A DNA stretch of 64,000 bases from Acidimicrobiaceae bacterium (GTDB taxonomy: Bacteria > Actinomycetota > Acidimicrobiia > Acidimicrobiales > Aldehydirespiratoraceae): positions 55,276 to 119,275 of the forward strand of contig VXTM01000015.1 of assembly GCA_009837445.1 (NCBI GenBank). The letters are read 5' to 3'. The position numbers and the translations under genes are program-made. The number at the start of each line of letters is the position of its first letter. The first letter of the stretch is position 1. The notes under the pieces were generated by a model. That model was not told where the DNA came from and ran no database searches. It saw nothing but the letters and a program-made list of their open reading frames with translations. Below, piece after piece: positions 60,212 to 64,000 of the stretch.

Positions 60212-62029
60212 TCAGAGCCAGAATGATGTGAAGCCTGTGTCGTCGAGCCGTTGCAGCATCATCGATATGCGGTCGGCGCAGAACGGAAAGGCCTCCCTTG
60301 TGAGGCCGGTCGTCGATTCTGCGGTTGCCGCGGGATCGGCCCACTGCAGGAGTTGTTCCAATGCGGCCCTGATGGCGACACCGCTTCCTTGGATGCGAGG
60401 GAGGGCCTTCATGGCGATCGCGAGGTCGAGGGTGTTGATGACGCCTTGGTCCTCGCTGACGAAGCTGTCGGCGCAGTCCCGCGCGCTGAGCACGAACATT
60501 GCGATCTCGTCGCGCACGCGGTAACCGACCTGCATCTGGACTGGCGCCAGCGCCTGGTTGATCGTCTCGAGCGCCGCGACGATCCTCTCCACGTCTTTGT
60601 CCTCTCGAAGGGGATGCTCGCCAAGTGACAGAGCCGAGGGCCGCCACCGGCTGACATCCCAAGCTTGCGCATCTTGGGTGGGTTCCACTGACTTGACCAC
60701 CGACAGCGACACCGTGGAGAACTCGATCACGAAGCTACGGTCGAGCACTTTCCGTGAGAATCCGAAAGTCGTCTCGTCCATGTTCACCGAACCGACAATG
60801 CACAAGTTGCCCGGCAGGTGTACCGCCGACCACTCGGTGTCCCTTGCCGTAGGAGCGAGAGCCGCCGAGTGGATTTGTTTGTCGTGTGTCCATTCGCGTT
60901 CCTCGATGTGGCTGAGCACTTCGGCCAGGTAGTACTCGACCCGTGCAACGTTCATCTCGTCCAACAATGCGAAGAACTGCTGATCGGGATTGTCAATCGC
61001 TTCCCGAGCGACTCTCAACAGCTCGCCCGGAACGAAGGTCCCGTCGAGTCGCTCATAGCCAAGAAGTTCGCTGCTATCGGTCCAATCCGGACGGACCGCG
61101 ATGTGGCGCAGATGCGCTCCAGTGGCGTCGGCGACCAGCTTCGGCAGCTTCGTCTTGCCGGTTCCGGAGATACCGGCGAGGATCACGAACGGCTTGGTAC
61201 GCGCGGCGGTGATGAACGCCGCTACCTGCCAGGGATCGAATACGAAGCCCCTAGCGGCGACGAAGCCGATCACATCCTCGACATCCGCCTCGCCGACGCT
61301 GGCAACACTCGCTGATGACGGCAAGGCCGCCTTCTGCGCCTGCGTCGGCGGTACTGGTAGGTAATCCACAGGAGCGACACGGGTCACGACAGTCAACAGT
61401 TCGGCAGCGCTTGCCTCAACGCTGAACAGTCCCTCGATCTCGGTATCGGTGACACCGAGCGCCGCCTTGGTGGACTCCACCAGACCCCGTCCGGAGTCCT
61501 TGAGATCATCGTCGGATACCGCGCTCCCCCGGTGGAGCCAGATCGCTAGATCAATGAGCAGCGGCTTGCGTCCCGAAGACTTGGGATTGTTCCCCTTGAT
61601 GAGGAGGATCTCCTCTAGTTCATGGGCGGTCCGGAATATCGGCTTGAACTGCTTGGGACTCGTTCCCGCCACGTGCTCCAGAGGCCGCGATGGCCATGAC
61701 GCCCATCGACTGACCGTGTCTGATGGCCCATTGGAGGGGTATTTCTTGCTCCGATAGCCCAGACCAGTGTCTCGGCGCGCGCCGAACGGCGAGAAGTGCG
61801 GACGCTCACCCTCGTCCGCTACGCGTGTGAGCTCGTCGACCGCTTTGACGTAGTCCGGGGCGCGGAGGCCTGTGACTACCGTCTCCACGGTCACGCCGTC
61901 GGCCCTCATGTTGGCAAGGACAAGGGCTCGCTTGAACACCAGATAGTCTGTCAACGCCGAATTGGCGCGAGACTGGCCGAGCCGTTCGACAGCGTTCCTA
62001 ATCGTCTCCTGGCTCAGATAGTTCGTCAT
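60212..62029 (-). CDS. McrB-like AAA+ NTPase of a restriction-modification operon
   Basis: A 605-residue protein. An N-terminal 250 residues of unknown recognition function is followed by an AAA+ module with Walker A AGISGTGKT (285-293), Walker B FFALLDEMNVARVEYY (D357-E358) and the McrB-type CIVGSVNMDETTFGFSRKVLDRSF split by sensor residues. The family translocates on DNA using GTP or ATP and drives the partner nuclease. ATG at 62029 has GGAGG three bases upstream and lies inside the end of the methyltransferase gene (32-base overlap); a longer upstream frame is less likely. Confidence 0.9.
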   Translation of the reverse strand: MTNYLSQETIRNAVERLGQSRANSALTDYLVFKRALVLANMRADGVTVETVVTGLRAPDYVKAVDELTRVADEGERPHFSPFGARRDTGLGYRSKKYPSNGPSDTVSRWASWPSRPLEHVAGTSPKQFKPIFRTAHELEEILLIKGNNPKSSGRKPLLIDLAIWLHRGSAVSDDDLKDSGRGLVESTKAALGVTDTEIEGLFSVEASAAELLTVVTRVAPVDYLPVPPTQAQKAALPSSASVASVGEADVEDVIGFVAARGFVFDPWQVAAFITAARTKPFVILAGISGTGKTKLPKLVADATGAHLRHIAVRPDWTDSSELLGYERLDGTFVPGELLRVAREAIDNPDQQFFALLDEMNVARVEYYLAEVLSHIEEREWTHDKQIHSAALAPTARDTEWSAVHLPGNLCIVGSVNMDETTFGFSRKVLDRSFVIEFSTVSLSVVKSVEPTQDAQAWDVSRWRPSALSLGEHPLREDKDVERIVAALETINQALAPVQMQVGYRVRDEIAMFVLSARDCADSFVSEDQGVINTLDLAIAMKALPRIQGSGVAIRAALEQLLQWADPAATAESTTGLTREAFPFCADRISMMLQRLDDTGFTSFWL

Positions 62030-63080
62030 GGTCCTCCACGGACTCCGTCGCGAACGCGGCATCGAGATGACCGAGGGCCTCTGCTGCGTGCTCACAGTAT
62101 TCCCGACTCAGGTCGATTCCGATCGAGCGGAAACCGTGCGCCCTCGCGAAAATCGTGGACGTACCCGATCCGTTGAATGGATCCAGCACAATCCCTCCGG
62201 GTGGCGTCGAGGCCAGAATCGGGATCCGAACGAGTTCTTCGGAGAACGATGCCTTGTGCCCGCCACCGCTGCCATTCGAAGTCTCAACCTCCCAGGTGTC
62301 AAGAGGCGGCAGTACGCTCCCCGACGGCATCTCTCTGCCAACCGGAAGCCGGTTGAAGTAGTAGTAGCGGCTGTTCGTTAAGTGGAACACGTACTCGTGC
62401 GACACCGAGCAGCGGTCACGAACCTGATCAGGTACAGGGTTGGGCTTCACCCACACGTTGTCGTTCCGGATCAGCCAACCTGAGTCCTGTAGCGTGATTG
62501 CGAGGCGATGCGGGATCAACAACAACTGCTTAGGCCGTGCCCAAAGCCCATCTCCGGGCCTATCTTGCGGGCGGATGCCGAAACGACGCGCTCCCTGCTT
62601 GACCTCCTGGCTCTTGTGAGCACCCTTGCCGCTCCAGTACGTGTCACCGATGTTGATCCACAGTGAACCCGTCTCGCGCAGCACCTCCCGACACAGACCG
62701 AACACCTCCACAAGATTGTCGATGAACGCGGACGGGTGGTCTTCGAGGCCCAACTGACCCTTGAGGCCATAGTCCCTCTGCCCGTAGTAGGGAGGTGATG
62801 TCACGATGCAATCAACGCGCAATCCGATGTCGATGAGCAGCCGGAGGCGCTCCTTGACATCGCCTTGCAGCAGCACGCAGTGCTCGTCCGCGTACACCGA
62901 TTCATCGACCAGACGGCTGTCCTCGAACAGGGGCTGGGGAGTCGTCTCCGGTCGCAGCGCCCGGTTCGCAGGCGTGTCCTTGAGACGGCCACGCTCAGTC
63001 ACCGAGCTCACCGATGTCGGGACGAGAGCCAGATGGGGCCCATCCGCTTCGGTCACAGGACTCCGCTGCTGTTGTACCAT
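61998..63080 (-). CDS. Site-specific DNA methyltransferase, N4-cytosine type
   Basis: A 360-residue beta-class amino-methyltransferase. Catalytic motif IV TSPPYYGQRDYG (from 94) has the SPPY typical of N4-cytosine enzymes, followed by GSLWINIGDTYWSGKG and KPNPVPDQVRDR. SAM-binding motif I DPFNGSGTSTIFARA (from 300) lies near the C-terminus, then GIDLSREYCEHA. It would protect host sites against the McrB-like and nuclease products downstream. ATG start preceded by GAGGGA. It heads the operon. The target sequence cannot be read from the protein. Confidence 0.92.
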   Translation of the reverse strand: MVQQQRSPVTEADGPHLALVPTSVSSVTERGRLKDTPANRALRPETTPQPLFEDSRLVDESVYADEHCVLLQGDVKERLRLLIDIGLRVDCIVTSPPYYGQRDYGLKGQLGLEDHPSAFIDNLVEVFGLCREVLRETGSLWINIGDTYWSGKGAHKSQEVKQGARRFGIRPQDRPGDGLWARPKQLLLIPHRLAITLQDSGWLIRNDNVWVKPNPVPDQVRDRCSVSHEYVFHLTNSRYYYFNRLPVGREMPSGSVLPPLDTWEVETSNGSGGGHKASFSEELVRIPILASTPPGGIVLDPFNGSGTSTIFARAHGFRSIGIDLSREYCEHAAEALGHLDAAFATESVEDHDELSEPGDD

Positions 63081-63147
63081 CGCATCCCTCTAATCGCGCC
63101 GCCAAACTACGCCAAGCCGGGCCTAGGTGGGGCGACCCACCGAAACC

Positions 63148-63170
63148 AGTGTGACAAGCGAGTGTGACAA
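63148..63170. promoter_or_regulatory. Direct repeat upstream of the methyltransferase gene
   Basis: AGTGTGACAA occurs twice (63148-63157 and 63161-63170) with a GCG spacer, a 13-bp period, about 70 bp before the methyltransferase start. On the coding strand each copy contains TTGTCA, a possible -35 element. It may be a promoter or operator that times methyltransferase before nuclease expression. Confidence 0.4.
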
Positions 63171-63249
63171 ACAGCAGAGGGGTGCCTCGTGCGGCGCCAG
63201 CAACGATTCGTTTGAGGACGGCGACTCCGCCGCAAGCAGCAATACCCAG

Positions 63250-63280
63250 GAACGCCCTGGAACACCCTCGAACGCTGAAC
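63250..63280. repeat. GAAC motif triplet in helical phase, first cluster
   Basis: GAAC occurs at 63250, 63260 and 63270, exactly one helical turn apart, with a fourth at 63277. The intervening bases are GC-rich and differ between copies. Confidence 0.5.
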
Positions 63281-63679
63281 CAGGCGATAAGCAGGGAGCG
63301 CAACGACGCCGTGCCGGAGTCCGCCAGTGTCAACGGCCAGCCCGGCCAGCTTCCGCCGCTAGAGGCCGTGTGTCAACGGCCGTGTAGCCCCCGGGCACAG
63401 CACAGCAGCTATAGGCTCCGGCGTTGCGGCGGCCGCTATAGGCCACCAATTGCCCGAGAGGCCCCTCGGCGTAGCAGGCGCCGAAAAGGGCCACGCCCGG
63501 CAGCAGTCAGCCCGCAGGGCGGCCGCAGGTGCTCGACGACGCGTGGTAGATCCCAGAGGTTACGTTCCTAGCCATCGACACTGCATTCCCATGCTTAGTC
63601 GGTTACCAGTTCCGGGGGCCCGTGGTCAGTATCGGGCCGGTGGTGCCGGCAGTCGTGCGGGCGGTCTGTCGGCGGCTGC

Positions 63680-63835
63680 GTTCGTGAGCGTTCGTGGGGT
63701 GGTTTGGCCGCCACACGTTTGCACTTGCAGTGCCGCCGTCGAACACCGGGCCCGTTTGTTAGTCGAACAGCCCATTTGTTCGGGTCTCGAACGCCCGTCT
63801 TGGGGCTGTGGAACGCACGCGAACGCGGAGGAACG
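63680..63835. repeat. CGAAC/GTTCG-rich cluster, second set of phased repeats
   Basis: GTTCG starts at 63680 and 63690 and CGAAC at 63740 and 63764. GTTCG then lies at 63778 and CGAAC at 63788. GAACG lies at 63811, 63821 and 63831. Several intervals are exactly 10 bp. CGAACA and TGTTCG (63764-63782) also form an inverted repeat with a 7-bp spacer. Such clusters suggest cooperative binding of a regulator. CGAAC is the half-site of the actinobacterial LexA box, but no pair has the standard 4-bp spacing. Confidence 0.5.
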
Positions 63836-63910
63836 CGGGTGTGGACGTGGTTGCTGTGATGGTGTGTGTCGGTGTTTTTGATCTGGGGGTTGGTTGGGCT
63901 GGCGGGTGGC

Positions 63911-63940
63911 TTGTCCGGTGTCGGCGTTGGCGTCTAGAAT
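63911..63940 (+). promoter_or_regulatory. Putative promoter of the gene running off the right end
   Basis: TTGTCC (63911-63916) and TAGAAT (63935-63940) are separated by 18 bp, close to a strong ribosome site. The leader would be about 20 nt. Confidence 0.5.
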
Positions 63941-63964
63941 GGTGTTGGAACGACAGGAGGTGTG

Positions 63965-64000
63965 GTGGTGGTTGAGGGGGCTGTGGCTGGGGTTGTGGGT
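63965..64000 (+). CDS. Start of a gene truncated by the window end
   Basis: AGGAGG (63955-63960) precedes GTG codons at 63965 and 63968; the frame reads VVEGAVAGVVG to the last base. Nothing can be assigned from twelve codons. Genes for DUF222/HNH (13E12-type) proteins in actinobacteria can look like this, but that is only a guess. Confidence 0.4.
   Translation, partial: MVVEGAVAGVVG

Larger units (their letters stand above)
63081..63964. other. Non-coding stretch with phased GAAC motifs
   Basis: 884 bp without a convincing gene on either strand. It holds the direct repeat near the methyltransferase start, two clusters of GAAC motifs at 10-bp spacing and the promoter of a gene that runs off the window. 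Frames present here have no recognisable family content. Confidence 0.55.

Noticed and set aside
63081..63571. Short frames of 86-135 codons right of the methyltransferase
   Set aside because: No recognisable motif, poor ribosome sites and Ala/Arg/Gly/Ser-biased composition like random high-GC frames.
52385..64000. Second copy of the tRNA 3' end (attR), integrase or transposase
   Set aside because: None seen by reading; the island's right end must lie outside the window if it exists.
1..64000. CRISPR array or cas genes
   Set aside because: No regularly spaced identical repeats with unique spacers; the CCGGTA array is degenerate and has no spacers of even length.

Overview
The window is high-GC bacterial DNA with dense, mostly overlapping genes, many GTG and TTG starts, two F420-type luciferase-like oxidoreductases, an actinobacterial Tad pilus set with a DUF4244 pilin, a six-gene Mrp antiporter and a topoisomerase I ending in basic repeats instead of zinc fingers. 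Together these point to an Actinomycetota chromosome, possibly the Acidimicrobiia; the class is a guess.

Layout. 1-3.3 kb: end of a complex I operon (nuoL tail, nuoM, nuoN). 3.3-9.2 kb: a MazF-type toxin and its ribbon-helix-helix antitoxin, an atypical cytochrome P450, a MidA methyltransferase (a complex I assembly factor family), and a coupled operon of a canonical P450, a 3-hydroxyisobutyrate dehydrogenase-like enzyme and a carboxymuconolactone decarboxylase-like protein. 9.2-19.2 kb: a carnitine/betaine locus with a fused L-carnitine dehydrogenase-thioesterase, an acyl-CoA dehydrogenase, an NDP-forming acyl-CoA ligase, a CaiD-like hydratase and a betaine-type ABC importer whose permease is two ProW units in one chain. 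19.2-24.8 kb: small enzymes (creatininase, DinB-like, FMN split barrel, flavodoxin fold, RidA-like, F420 oxidoreductase) and a beta-propeller lipoprotein. 24.8-33.9 kb: a molybdenum hydroxylase cluster resembling E. coli ygfM-xdhD-ssnA-yqeB, with two amidohydrolases and XdhC. 34.0-38.1 kb: Tad pilus genes. 38.1-38.9 kb: an RsbV/RsbW-like pair. 39.0-46.2 kb: Mrp antiporter and NhaA. 46.4-52.3 kb: housekeeping genes topA, an MFS permease, tmk and holB.

A tRNA-Thr(CGT) at 52.3 kb marks a sharp change. Beyond it the DNA looks like an accessory island: a degenerate repeat array, an AAA_14/DUF4143 ATPase, a tightly coupled metallophosphoesterase plus Hsp90-like ATPase pair at visibly lower GC, and, facing it, an operon for an N4-cytosine-type DNA methyltransferase, a McrB-like AAA+ ATPase and a DUF2357-type PD-(D/E)XK nuclease. 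The last 0.9 kb is non-coding apart from the first codons of a gene running off the end, and carries GAAC motifs repeated at 10-bp intervals.

The best candidate for an undescribed system is the phosphoesterase plus Hsp90-like ATPase pair, next to a LlaJI-like restriction-modification operon. The XdhD-type enzyme, whose fused ferredoxin domain has lost all eight cluster cysteines, is the second most interesting object.
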